Below are positions 47,774-56,332 of a stretch of 64,000 nt of DNA, piece after piece. Under the pieces are notes generated by a model. That model saw only the letters and a program-made list of their open reading frames with translations. It had not been told where the DNA came from and did not search any database. The stretch lies in the NCBI GenBank assembly GCA_963709555.1, contig CAVPWR010000008.1:62001-126000 (forward strand), read 5' to 3'. The position numbers were made by a program, and so were the translations under genes. The first letter of the stretch is position 1. The number at the start of each line of letters is the position of its first letter. The stretch comes from Sulfurisoma sp963709555 (lineage in GTDB: Bacteria > Pseudomonadota > Gammaproteobacteria > Burkholderiales > Rhodocyclaceae).

Positions 47774-47808
47774 CCATTCTAGCGGTGCAGCGGTATTACC
47801 GTGCCGCC

Positions 47809-47821
47809 AGCGCCGACTTTT
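47809..47821. repeat. Dispersed 13-base motif copy abutting the pckG stop
   Basis: AGCGCCGACTTTT lies directly against the pckG stop codon (47822-47824), within the longer GCCAGCGCCGACTTTTT. Confidence 0.75.
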
Positions 47822-49648
47822 TCAGTCGTCCAGCGCGAGCTCGAACAACTCCCGCTTCAGCGCCAGCTGCTTCGGCAGCTTTTCGCCCATCTTGTCGAAC
47901 CATTCCTTGTGCAGCGCCAGTTCCTGCTTCCAGGCGTCGGCATCGAACAGGGTCAGCAGGTCGAACTCCGCCCGGGTGATGGGCAGGCCGGTCCAGTCGA
48001 TGTCCTCGAAGCGCGGCATCCAGCCCAGCACGGTCTCGCGCGCCGGCACGCGGCCATGGACGCGGTCGACGATCCATTTCAGCACGCGCATGTTCTCGCC
48101 GAAGCCGGGCCACATGAACTCGCCCTTCTCGTTCATGCGGAACCAGTTCACGCAGAAGATCTTCGGCGTGTGCTCGACCACGTGGCCCATGCGCAGCCAG
48201 TGGTTGAAGTAGTCGCCCATGTGGTAGCCGCAGAAGGGCAGCATGGCGAAGGGGTCGCGCCGCACCACGCCCTGCGCGCCGAACGCGGCGGCGGTAGTTT
48301 CCGAGCCGAGCGTCGAAGCCATGTAGACGCCGAAGTTCCAGTTGAAGGCCTCGTAGACCAGCGGCACGGTGGTGGCGCGGCGGCCGCCGAAGATGAAGGC
48401 GGAAATCGGCACGCCGGCCGGATCCTCCCAGGCCGGGTCGACCGACGGGCACTGGCTGGCCGGCGCGGTGAAGCGCGAGTTGGGATGCGCGGCCTTGCGC
48501 CCGGCCTTGCCGTCGGCCGGGGTCCAGTCCTTGCCCTGCCAGTCGATGGCGTGCGCCGGCGGCTCCTTGCTCATGCCTTCCCACCAGATGTCGCCGTCGT
48601 CGGTCAGCGCGACGTTGGTGTAGATGATGTTTCCCTTGAGCGTGGCCATCGCGTTGAAATTGGTCTTCTCCGAGGTTCCCGGCGCGACGCCGAAAAAGCC
48701 GGCCTCGGGATTGATGGCGTAGAACCTGCCATCCTTGCCCGGCTTGATCCAGGCGATGTCGTCGCCGACAGTGGAGATCTTCCAGCCGTTGAACGACTCG
48801 GGCGGGATCAGCATGGCGAAGTTGGTCTTGCCGCAGGCCGAGGGGAAGGCCGCAGCGACGTAGGTCTTCTCGCCCTGCGGCGACTCGACGCCGAGGATCA
48901 GCATGTGTTCGGCCAGCCAGCCTTCGTCGCGCGCCATGGTCGAGGCGATGCGCAGCGCCAGGCACTTCTTGCCGAGCAGGGCGTTGCCGCCGTAACCCGA
49001 GCCGTAGGACCAGATCTCCCGCGTCTCGGGGAAATGCACGATGTACTTGGTGGTCGGGTTGCACGGCCACTTGACGTCGGCCTGGCCCGGGGCGAGCGGC
49101 GCGCCCACCGTATGCAGGCAGGGCACGAAGAATCCGTCGCTGCCCAGCACGTCATGGACGGCGCGGCCCATGCGCGTCATGGTGCGCATGTTGACCACGA
49201 CATAGGCCGAGTCTGAAATCTCGACGCCGATCTGGGCGATGGGCGAGCCGAGCGGACCCATGCTGAAGGGGATCACGTACATGGTGCGGCCGCGCATCGA
49301 GCCCTTGAACAGGCCCTTGAGCGTTTCCTTCATCCTGGCCGGGTCTTCCCAGTTGTTGGTCGGGCCGGCATCTTCCTGCTTCGCGGAGCAGATGTAGGTG
49401 CGGTCCTCGACGCGGGCGACGTCGGAAGGATCGGAACAGGCCAGATAGGAGTTCGGGCGCTTGTCCTGATTCAGCTTGACGAAGGTGCCGGCCGCGACCA
49501 TCTCGGCGCAGAGCCGGTCGTATTCCTCCTGCGAGCCGTCGCACCAGACGATGCGGTCGGGCTCGGTCAGCGCCGCGACTTCGGCCACCCAGGCTTTGAG
49601 GCGGTGGTGCCGGACGTAGTCGGGCGCGTCCGTAAGTTGTTGATTCAT
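47822..49648 (-). CDS. pckG: Phosphoenolpyruvate carboxykinase (GTP)
   Basis: 608 aa from ATG 49648 (MNQQLTDAPDYVRHHRLKAW), preceded by GGAGAAATCA. GTP-type PEPCK: RTMYVIPFSMGPLGSPIAQIG, ALLGKKCLALRIAS, P-loop FPSACGKTNFAML with the reactive cysteine, VGDDIAWIK, and FNWNFGVYMAST. Converts oxaloacetate to PEP using GTP, the gluconeogenic entry point. Divergent from maeB, which feeds pyruvate/NADPH from malate, so the two form a C4-metabolism node. Confidence 0.97.
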   Translation of the reverse strand: MNQQLTDAPDYVRHHRLKAWVAEVAALTEPDRIVWCDGSQEEYDRLCAEMVAAGTFVKLNQDKRPNSYLACSDPSDVARVEDRTYICSAKQEDAGPTNNWEDPARMKETLKGLFKGSMRGRTMYVIPFSMGPLGSPIAQIGVEISDSAYVVVNMRTMTRMGRAVHDVLGSDGFFVPCLHTVGAPLAPGQADVKWPCNPTTKYIVHFPETREIWSYGSGYGGNALLGKKCLALRIASTMARDEGWLAEHMLILGVESPQGEKTYVAAAFPSACGKTNFAMLIPPESFNGWKISTVGDDIAWIKPGKDGRFYAINPEAGFFGVAPGTSEKTNFNAMATLKGNIIYTNVALTDDGDIWWEGMSKEPPAHAIDWQGKDWTPADGKAGRKAAHPNSRFTAPASQCPSVDPAWEDPAGVPISAFIFGGRRATTVPLVYEAFNWNFGVYMASTLGSETTAAAFGAQGVVRRDPFAMLPFCGYHMGDYFNHWLRMGHVVEHTPKIFCVNWFRMNEKGEFMWPGFGENMRVLKWIVDRVHGRVPARETVLGWMPRFEDIDWTGLPITRAEFDLLTLFDADAWKQELALHKEWFDKMGEKLPKQLALKRELFELALDD

Positions 49649-49833
49649 TGATTTCTCCACTCGTATTGGGGTGATCTGGAAAGCGCCCATAAATAAACGC
49701 TCTGCCACCCTCGAAAAAAATTATGCCACACTGTGGCTGACCGCCAGCTGACCGTCCTTGCAGAGCCAATACACGCTCCGGGGGCGGCCGCGGCATTAGA
49801 ATCGTCAGGCAAACACGTCATAGGTGAGACATC

Positions 49834-52104
49834 ATGGACGAACGCACGCGCGCCCTCGCACTCGAATACCACCGCCTGCCCAAGCCGGGCAAGATTTCCG
49901 TCACACCGACCAAGGCGCTGACCAACCAGCATGACCTCTCCCTGGCCTATTCGCCAGGCGTGGCCGCCGCCTGCGACGAGATCGTCCGCGACCCCGCCAC
50001 TGCGGCGCTCTACACCTCGCGCGGCAACCTCGTCGCAGTGATTTCGAACGGCACCGCCGTGCTCGGGCTGGGCGACATCGGGCCGCTGGCCGGCAAGCCG
50101 GTGATGGAAGGCAAGGGCGTGCTGTTCAAGAAGTTCGCCGGCATCGACGTCTTCGACATCGAGATCAACGAGCACGACCCGGACAAACTGGTCGAGATCA
50201 TCGCCTCGCTGGAGCCGACCTTCGGCGGCATCAACCTCGAGGACATCAAGGCACCCGAGTGCTTCTACGTCGAGGGCAAGCTGCGCGAGCGGATGAAAAT
50301 CCCCGTCTTCCACGACGACCAGCACGGCACGGCCATCATCACGGCGGCGGCGGTACTCAACGGCCTGCGCGTGGTCGGCAAGAACATCCAGGACGTCAAG
50401 CTGGTCTGCTCCGGCGCCGGCGCGGCGGCCATCGCCTGCCTCGACCTGCTGGTCAGCGTCGGCCTCGATCGCAAGAACGTCACTGCCTGCGACTCCAAGG
50501 GCGTGATCCACACCGGTCGCGAAAAGCTCGATCCGTCCAAGGCGCGCTACGCACAGGCGACGGAGGCCCGCACGCTGGGCGAGGCGATGCCCGGCGCCGA
50601 CATCTTCCTCGGCCTCTCGGCCAAGGGCGTGCTCAAGCCCGAGATGGTCAAGACCATGGCCAAGGATCCGCTGATCCTGGCCATGGCCAACCCCGATCCC
50701 GAGATCCTGCCCGAGGACGCCAAGGCCGTGCGGCCGGACTGCATCATCGGCACCGGCCGTTCGGACTACCCGAACCAGGTCAACAACGTGCTGTGCTTCC
50801 CCTTCATGTTCCGCGGTGCGCTCGACGTCGGCGCCACCACCATCAACGAGGCGATGAAAATCGCCGCGGTGAAGGCCATCGCCGAACTGGCCCACGCCGA
50901 ACAGTCCGAGGTGGTCACCGCCGCCTACGGCACCGAGGAACTGGCCTTCGGTCCCGAGTACCTGATCCCCAAGCCTTTCGACCCGCGGCTGATCCTCAAG
51001 GTGGCGCCGGCGGTGGCGCAGGCGGCGATGGACTCGGGCGTGGCGACGCGCCCCATCGCCGACATGGACGCCTATCGCCAGCAGCTCAACGAATTCGTCT
51101 ATCACTCGGGCTTCGCCATGAAGCCGGTGTTCACGGCCGCCAAGAGCAAGCCGGCGCGCATCGTGTTCTGCGAGGGCGAGGACGAGCGCATGCTGCGCGC
51201 GGTGCAGACGGTGGTGGACGAGGGGCTGGCCCGGCCGATACTGATCGGCCGTCCCGAGGTGGTCGAGAAGCAGATCAGCCACCACGGCCTGCGTTTCCGT
51301 GCCGGCGAGCATTTCGAGCTGGTCAATCCCGATTCCGATCCGCGCTACAAGGAACTGTGGCAGGACTACTACAACCTGATGTGCCGCAAGGGCATCGGCG
51401 TCGAGTACGCGAAACGCGAAATGCGCCGCCGCACCACGCTGATCGGGGCCATGCTGGTGCGCCACAACTACGCCGACGCGATGCTCTGCGGCACCTTCGG
51501 CACCCATTCGCTGCACCTGCGCTACATCGCCGACGTGATCGGCCGCAAGCCCGGCATCGAGCATTTCTACGCCATGAACATGCTGATCCTGCCCAAGCGC
51601 ACGGTGTTCATCGGCGACACCTATGTCAATTACGACCCCACCGCCGCGCAACTGGCCGAGATGGCCATGCTGGCGACCGAGGAGGTGCGGCGTTTCGGCA
51701 TGACGCCCAAGGTGGCGCTGGTCTCGCATTCGAGCTTCGGCACCCACGACACGCCGACCGCCCGGAAAATGCGCGAGGCGCTGGCGATCCTGCAGGAAAG
51801 GGCGCCGGGCATCGAAGTGGATGGCGAGATGCACGGCGATGCCGCGCTCGATCCCGACATCCGCCGCCAGGTCTTCCCCAACGCCAAGCTCTCCGGCCAG
51901 GCCAACCTGCTGGTGATGCCGACGCTCGATGCGGCGAATATCTCCTTCAACCTGCTGAAGACCGCTGCCGGGGATGGCTTGACGGTCGGCCCGCTGCTGC
52001 TCGGTGCGGCGCGGCCGGTGCATATCCTGACGCCGACGGCGACGGTGCGTCGCATCGTGAACATGACGGCGCTGCTGTCGGTCGAGGCGCAGCAGGCGCG
52101 CTGA
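49834..52104 (+). CDS. maeB: NADP-dependent malic enzyme with C-terminal phosphotransacetylase domain
   Basis: 756 aa. The N-terminal malic domain includes SLAYSPGVAAACDEI, NGTAVLGLGDIGPLAGKPVMEGK and FHDDQHGTAIITAAAVL; the NAD(P)-binding region has VCSGAGAAAIACLDLL; residues about 430-756 form a phosphate-acetyltransferase-like domain, regulatory and without transferase activity in E. coli MaeB. Oxidatively decarboxylates malate to pyruvate. The next gene's ATG overlaps its stop (TGATG). Confidence 0.96.
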   Translation: MDERTRALALEYHRLPKPGKISVTPTKALTNQHDLSLAYSPGVAAACDEIVRDPATAALYTSRGNLVAVISNGTAVLGLGDIGPLAGKPVMEGKGVLFKKFAGIDVFDIEINEHDPDKLVEIIASLEPTFGGINLEDIKAPECFYVEGKLRERMKIPVFHDDQHGTAIITAAAVLNGLRVVGKNIQDVKLVCSGAGAAAIACLDLLVSVGLDRKNVTACDSKGVIHTGREKLDPSKARYAQATEARTLGEAMPGADIFLGLSAKGVLKPEMVKTMAKDPLILAMANPDPEILPEDAKAVRPDCIIGTGRSDYPNQVNNVLCFPFMFRGALDVGATTINEAMKIAAVKAIAELAHAEQSEVVTAAYGTEELAFGPEYLIPKPFDPRLILKVAPAVAQAAMDSGVATRPIADMDAYRQQLNEFVYHSGFAMKPVFTAAKSKPARIVFCEGEDERMLRAVQTVVDEGLARPILIGRPEVVEKQISHHGLRFRAGEHFELVNPDSDPRYKELWQDYYNLMCRKGIGVEYAKREMRRRTTLIGAMLVRHNYADAMLCGTFGTHSLHLRYIADVIGRKPGIEHFYAMNMLILPKRTVFIGDTYVNYDPTAAQLAEMAMLATEEVRRFGMTPKVALVSHSSFGTHDTPTARKMREALAILQERAPGIEVDGEMHGDAALDPDIRRQVFPNAKLSGQANLLVMPTLDAANISFNLLKTAAGDGLTVGPLLLGAARPVHILTPTATVRRIVNMTALLSVEAQQAR

Positions 52105-53225
52105 TGACCACTAAGCGTCCCAGGACTGCGCTGATCCTCGGTGGCGGGGGTGCCCGCGCTGCGTATGAGGTCGGCGTGCTCAAGGCCGTGCGCGAGCTCC
52201 TGCCTGACCCCGCGAGCAATCCCTTCAGCATCTACTGCGGTACGTCAGCGGGTGCCATCAATGCCGCCGTGCTGGCGGTGCGCACCCGGGACTTCGCCGC
52301 CGGCGTCGATTATCTTTGCGATCTGTGGTCGAACATCCACGCCGGCGACGTGTACCGCGCCGACCACTTGAGCATGGCGGCGGCCGGCGCCCGCTGGTTG
52401 TTCCGCCGCAATCCCCGCTCACTCCTGGACAATGCGCCGCTGCGCCGCCTGCTCGAACGGGCCGTGGATTTCGACCAGATCGAACCCGCCGTCGCCGCCC
52501 ACGCCCTGTTGGGGCTGGTGGTCACCTGCTCGGGCTATGCCTCGGGCCAGAGCGTCAGCTTCTTTCAGGGGCGTGCCGACCTTGAACCATGGAACCTCGG
52601 CCAGCGAGTGGGCGCCCATGTCCTGCTCGGCGTCGACCACCTGATGGCTTCGAGCGCCATGCCGTTTTTCTTTCCCGCCGTCAGGATGAACCGGGAATAT
52701 TTCGGCGATGGCGCGGTGCGGCAGTTATCGCCCCTGTCGCCGGCGATCCATCTGGGTGCGGACAAGGTGATGGCCGTCGGCGACGGGCGCATGTCCGACG
52801 AAGGCGAAGAACGCGAGCAGGGGGAGAATTATCCTTCGCTGGCGCGGATCGCCGGACACGCACTGTCCGGCATCTACGTCGATCCACTTACGGCGGACCT
52901 CGAGCACGCGGAGCACATCAACCGCACCCTGCAGCTGATCCCGGCGGAAACGCGCGGCAGCGGCGCCACTGCGCTGCGCCAGCTCGACGTCCTGGCGTTC
53001 TCGCCTTCGGAGCGACTCGATCACCTGGCGGCCGCGCATGTCGGCGCACTGCCCGGGCCGGTTCGGGCGCTGCTCTCCGGCATCGGCGCCACGCGTCGCG
53101 AGGGGGGCGCACTGGCGAGCTACCTGTTGTTCGAGCCGCCGTATACCCGGGCCCTGATCGATCTCGGCTTTCGCGACACGCTGGCGCGGGCCGACGAAAT
53201 CCGCCATTTCCTCGATATCACCTGA
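52104..53225 (+). CDS. Patatin-like phospholipase
   Basis: 373 aa. ALILGGGGARAAYEVGVLKAV gives the oxyanion-hole glycines, IYCGTSAGAINAAVLAV holds the GxSxG nucleophile serine (GTSAG), and EYFGDGAVRQLSPLSPAI the catalytic aspartate (DGA). There is no signal peptide, so it is probably cytoplasmic or membrane-peripheral and acts on phospholipids or other acyl esters. One-base overlap with maeB suggests coupled expression, though no shared pathway is obvious. Confidence 0.92.
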   Translation: MTTKRPRTALILGGGGARAAYEVGVLKAVRELLPDPASNPFSIYCGTSAGAINAAVLAVRTRDFAAGVDYLCDLWSNIHAGDVYRADHLSMAAAGARWLFRRNPRSLLDNAPLRRLLERAVDFDQIEPAVAAHALLGLVVTCSGYASGQSVSFFQGRADLEPWNLGQRVGAHVLLGVDHLMASSAMPFFFPAVRMNREYFGDGAVRQLSPLSPAIHLGADKVMAVGDGRMSDEGEEREQGENYPSLARIAGHALSGIYVDPLTADLEHAEHINRTLQLIPAETRGSGATALRQLDVLAFSPSERLDHLAAAHVGALPGPVRALLSGIGATRREGGALASYLLFEPPYTRALIDLGFRDTLARADEIRHFLDIT

Positions 53226-53276
53226 AATTTCAGCGGCAACCCGTTTATTTTTAACGGATACTGCCGTTATCCATAC

Positions 53277-53304
53277 TTGCAAAGCATTTATGGGGTGATA
53301 CACT
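53277..53304 (+). promoter_or_regulatory. Promoter of pbpG
   Basis: TTGCAA (53277-53282), 16-base spacer, TACACT (53299-53304), 25 bases upstream of the pbpG start. A TAACGG/CCGTTA hairpin (53252-53269) precedes it and may end the maeB transcript. Confidence 0.5.
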
Positions 53305-53328
53305 CCGGCCGATGTCGAGGACAGTCCA

Positions 53329-54297
53329 ATGAGGGAACTCATGAGAAAAGCGATCATCGTGCTGTTCGCAGCCGCCGGCATCGCTACGCTGGCCGCCGCG
53401 CCGGTTGCAGCTGAAGCCGCAAGCAAGAAGAAGACGGTTACGGCGAAAAAGCACGTGACCATCAAGCCCAAGCCTGTGGCCAGGTCGAAGGCCCCCCGCA
53501 AGCACAAGGCCGTCGCCTCGCTCGAGGACGCCAAGAACCTGTCCGTGCAATCTGCCTCCGCGCTGGTGCTCGACCAGGCCACCGGCGCCGTGCTGTACGA
53601 AAAGAATGCCCAGGCCGTGCTGCCCATCGCCTCCATCACCAAGCTGATGACGGCCATGGTGGCGCTCGATGCCAAGCCCGACCTGAACGAAATGCTCAGC
53701 GTGAGCGATGACGATGTCGATGTGCTCAAGGGTACGCGCTCGCGCCTGAAGGTCGGCACGCAGCTCTCGCGCGAGGAAATGCTCAGGCTGGCGCTGATGT
53801 CTTCGGAAAACCGCGCGGCCTCCGCGCTGTCGCGCCACTATCCGGGAGGCCGCGAGGCCTTCATCGTCGCCATGAACCAGAAGGCGAAGGTCCTGGGCAT
53901 GAGCGAGTCACGCTTCGAGGACCCGACCGGGCTCACTGCCGCCAACGTCTCCAGTGCGCAAGACCTGGTGAAAATGGTGGACGCCGCCCATCGCTATCCC
54001 CTGATCCGTGAGTTCTCGACGACACCGGGCGACCAGCTGGTCGTCGCCGGCCGCACCCAGCAGTTCAACAACACCAACAGCCTGGTGAAGAGCCCGACGT
54101 GGGAGATCGGCCTGTCGAAGACGGGTTACATCAACGAGGCCGGCAAGTGCCTGGTGATGCAGGCCTGGCTCAACAACAAGCCCACCATCATCGTGCTGCT
54201 CGATTCCTGGGGCAAGATGACCCGCATCGGCGACGCCAACCGCATCAAGCGCTGGATCGAAAGCGCCGCGCTGCCGGTCCGACCGATCTCGGGCTAA
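53329..54297 (+). CDS. pbpG: D-alanyl-D-alanine endopeptidase (PBP7-type, S11)
   Basis: 322 aa; ATG 53329 or 53341 (MRKAIIVLFAAAGIATLAAAP, signal peptide). A Lys/Pro-rich linker (about residues 30-65) is followed by the S11 domain: SITKLMTAM (SxxK), SSENRAASALSRHYPGG (SxN), KTGYINEAG (KTG). Cleaves D-Ala-meso-DAP crosslinks in the periplasm. The linker is longer and more basic than in E. coli PBP7 and may bind the wall. Confidence 0.93.
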   Translation: MRELMRKAIIVLFAAAGIATLAAAPVAAEAASKKKTVTAKKHVTIKPKPVARSKAPRKHKAVASLEDAKNLSVQSASALVLDQATGAVLYEKNAQAVLPIASITKLMTAMVALDAKPDLNEMLSVSDDDVDVLKGTRSRLKVGTQLSREEMLRLALMSSENRAASALSRHYPGGREAFIVAMNQKAKVLGMSESRFEDPTGLTAANVSSAQDLVKMVDAAHRYPLIREFSTTPGDQLVVAGRTQQFNNTNSLVKSPTWEIGLSKTGYINEAGKCLVMQAWLNNKPTIIVLLDSWGKMTRIGDANRIKRWIESAALPVRPISG

Positions 54298-55097
54298 ATC
54301 CGGGCCTGGCTGGCCTTGGCGCAGCCCAGGCCAGCGGAAATCCTGTCCGCAGTGGCGCGAATCAGCGGTACCCAGGCCGGATCGTAACGTTCGGCCGGCG
54401 CCGATACCGACAGCCCTGCCACCAGTTCCCCGCTGTCGTCGCGGACCGGTGCGGCGACGCATCGCAGACCTGTCTCGATTTCCTCGTTGTCGTAGGCGAC
54501 GCCTTCGCGGCGCACGCGGGCCAGCTCCCTTTCCAGTGCCGGCAGGGTGGTGAGCGAAGTCGCGGTGAAGCCGGGCAAGCCCGTGCGCCGGGCATAGTCC
54601 TTCACTGCGTCCGCCGTGTCCAATGCCAGATAGAGCTTGCCGACGGCGGTGACATGCAGCGGCGCCTGGGCGCCGACCAGGTGCACGACCCGCACCGAGG
54701 AGCGGCCGCTCGAGGTCCGTTCAACGTAGACGATCTCGTCGCCCTGGCGCACCCCCAGATTCACGCTCTCGCCGATTTGCGCATGCAGCTCGCGCATCAG
54801 TGGCAAGGCCGTCTCGCGCATGCCGATGCGCTCCTTGACCAGGTTGCCCAGTTCGAGCAGGCGCATGCCGAGGCGATAGGTGCCGGGATCGCCGCGTTCG
54901 ACGAAGCCGCTGGCCGCCATGGCCGAGAGGATGCGGTGGGCCGTCGACGGGTGCAGACCGCTGTCGAGTGCCAGCTGCTTGAGGCTGACCGGATCGGGAT
55001 GGTGCGACAATACGTCGAGCAATGTCATCATGCGCTCGATGACCTGGATCGGACCTTTGACGGCGGCGGGTGCGGCAGGGCTGTAAGGGCGCGGCAA
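54294..55097 (-). CDS. IclR-family transcriptional regulator
   Basis: 267 aa. Winged helix-turn-helix (VIERMMTLLDVLSHHPDPVSLKQLALDSGLHPSTAHRIL) followed by the IclR ligand-binding domain (ALPLMRELHAQIGESVNLGV, AVGKLYLAL, GLRCVAAPVRDDSGELVAGLSVSAP). Start TTG 55097 is the most upstream plausible codon; no strong ribosome-binding site, so the N-terminus is uncertain. It is divergent from the lut operon with two palindromes between, so it most likely controls lactate/2-hydroxyacid use in response to a small organic acid (inference). Its 3' end overlaps pbpG by four bases. Confidence 0.88.
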   Translation of the reverse strand: MPRPYSPAAPAAVKGPIQVIERMMTLLDVLSHHPDPVSLKQLALDSGLHPSTAHRILSAMAASGFVERGDPGTYRLGMRLLELGNLVKERIGMRETALPLMRELHAQIGESVNLGVRQGDEIVYVERTSSGRSSVRVVHLVGAQAPLHVTAVGKLYLALDTADAVKDYARRTGLPGFTATSLTTLPALERELARVRREGVAYDNEEIETGLRCVAAPVRDDSGELVAGLSVSAPAERYDPAWVPLIRATADRISAGLGCAKASQARI

Positions 55098-55105
55098 GAT
55101 GGCTG

Positions 55106-55142
55106 TTTCACAATGTGGAATCCACGCTACTATAGCGTGAAA
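55106..55142. promoter_or_regulatory. Candidate IclR operator between the regulator and lutA
   Basis: Two adjoining palindromes: GTGGAATCCAC (55115-55125, arms GTGGA/TCCAC) and CACGCTA-CTA-TAGCGTG (55123-55139, perfect 7-bp arms), enclosed by TTTCAC (55106-55111) and GTGAAA (55137-55142). All lie in the 82-bp gap between divergent starts, where an autoregulating IclR protein would bind. Confidence 0.6.
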
Positions 55143-55179
55143 TCAGAGGCGGAATGCCGGTTCGGAGCGGGAGGCTGGA

Positions 55180-55923
55180 GTGCGGGTAGCTTTGTTCGTG
55201 ACTTGTCTTGTCAACCTGATGCGGCCGAGCATCGGTTTCGCTGCCATCCGCCTGCTCGAAGCGGCCGGCTGCGAGGTGGTGGTGCCGGCAAGCCAGACCT
55301 GCTGCGGCCAGCCGGCCTTCAACTCGGGCGACCGCGTCGCGGCGAGCGTGTTGGCGAAGAAGGTCGTGGCCGAGTTCGAAGGCTACGAATATGTCGTTGC
55401 TCCTTCCGGCTCCTGCGCCGACCAGATCCGCAACGAATACCCGGGCCTGCTCGCCGACGATCCCGACTGGCACGGCCGCGCCGTGGCCCTGGCGAGCCGC
55501 GTGTACGAGCTTACCGACTTCCTGCTCAATGTCGCCCGGATCGAGAAGCTGCCCTCCGATTTCACCGGCACGCTCACCTATCACGACTCCTGCACCGGGC
55601 TGCGCAGCCTCGGCATCAAGAACCAGCCGCGCCAGCTGCTCGGCCGGCTGCCCGGCGTCACCCTCAGGGAAATGAACGGCGCCGAGGAATGCTGCGGCTT
55701 CGGCGGCACCTTCTCGGTCAAGTTCGGCGAGGTCTCGGCCGCCATCGCCGAACGCAAGTGCGACAACATCCGCGCTGCCCTTGCCAACGGGGGCGATGCC
55801 GTCGTCGGCGGCGACCTCGGCTGCCTGCTCAACATCGAAGGCAAGCTGCGCCGCATGGGCGACGACACGCCGGTGCTGCACGTCGCCGAGGTTCTCGCCG
55901 GCGCAGGCGGCAAGCCCCGATGA
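55180..55923 (+). CDS. lutA: Lactate utilisation protein LutA (CCG-type Fe-S subunit)
   Basis: 247 aa from GTG 55180. Two CCG domains: ALFVTCLVNLMRPSIG with QTCCGQPAFNSGDR, and TYHDSCTGLRSLGIK with ECCGFGGTFSVKFGEV. With LutB and LutC it forms the flavin-independent L-lactate oxidation complex that passes electrons to the respiratory chain. First gene of the operon; its stop overlaps the BLUF gene's ATG (ATGA). Confidence 0.94.
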   Translation: MRVALFVTCLVNLMRPSIGFAAIRLLEAAGCEVVVPASQTCCGQPAFNSGDRVAASVLAKKVVAEFEGYEYVVAPSGSCADQIRNEYPGLLADDPDWHGRAVALASRVYELTDFLLNVARIEKLPSDFTGTLTYHDSCTGLRSLGIKNQPRQLLGRLPGVTLREMNGAEECCGFGGTFSVKFGEVSAAIAERKCDNIRAALANGGDAVVGGDLGCLLNIEGKLRRMGDDTPVLHVAEVLAGAGGKPR

Positions 55924-56330
55924 ACCTGATGCGCCTCGTCTATATCAGTTCGGCCACGCCGCCCATGAGCGACGCCGCGCTCGCCGCGCTGGTCGAGCAG
56001 GCACGGACCTTCAACGCCAGCCATGGCCTGACCGGCATGCTGATTTACGCCGAGGGCAACTTCCTGCAGGTGCTGGAGGGCGACGAGCGCGAGGTGGATG
56101 ATCTGTACGAGCGCATCAACCGTGATTCGCGTCACCAGCACCTGCTCTGCCTGGAACGCACGGCGATCGCCAGCCGCGGGTTCCCCGACTGGAACATGGG
56201 CTTCCGCAAGCTGTCGGGAGAGGAATGCGAAGACCTGCCGGACTGGTTGAGCGGCATTCCCGGCGAAGCCCCGCCACCCCCGCGCGAGGGCCTGGCCCTG
56301 CTGCAGCGCTATGGCCAGGGAGAAGGCTGA
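55920..56330 (+). CDS. BLUF-domain blue-light photoreceptor protein
   Basis: 136 aa; residues about 4-97 are a BLUF domain. The FAD-contacting residues known from AppA/BlrB are all present: Tyr in LVYISSAT, Asn in FNASHGLTGMLIY, Gln in NFLQVLEGDE, and Trp/Met in FPDWNMGFRKL, so photochemistry should be intact. The C-terminal ~35 residues (GIPGEAPPPPREGLALL) are Pro-rich with no output domain, so it should act through protein-protein contact. It is translationally coupled to lutA upstream (ATGA) and sits three bases from lutB downstream, i.e. a full operon member. A link between blue light and lactate oxidation is inferred from position only. Confidence 0.9.
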   Translation: MNLMRLVYISSATPPMSDAALAALVEQARTFNASHGLTGMLIYAEGNFLQVLEGDEREVDDLYERINRDSRHQHLLCLERTAIASRGFPDWNMGFRKLSGEECEDLPDWLSGIPGEAPPPPREGLALLQRYGQGEG

Positions 56331-56332
56331 GG

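Noticed and set aside
49645..52023. 792-aa minus-strand ORF opposite maeB, and a 988-aa plus-strand ORF in another frame
   Set aside because: Composition is His/Gly/Ala/Arg-rich as expected for shadow frames of a GC-rich gene; maeB and the patatin gene in the true frames have clear domain motifs.
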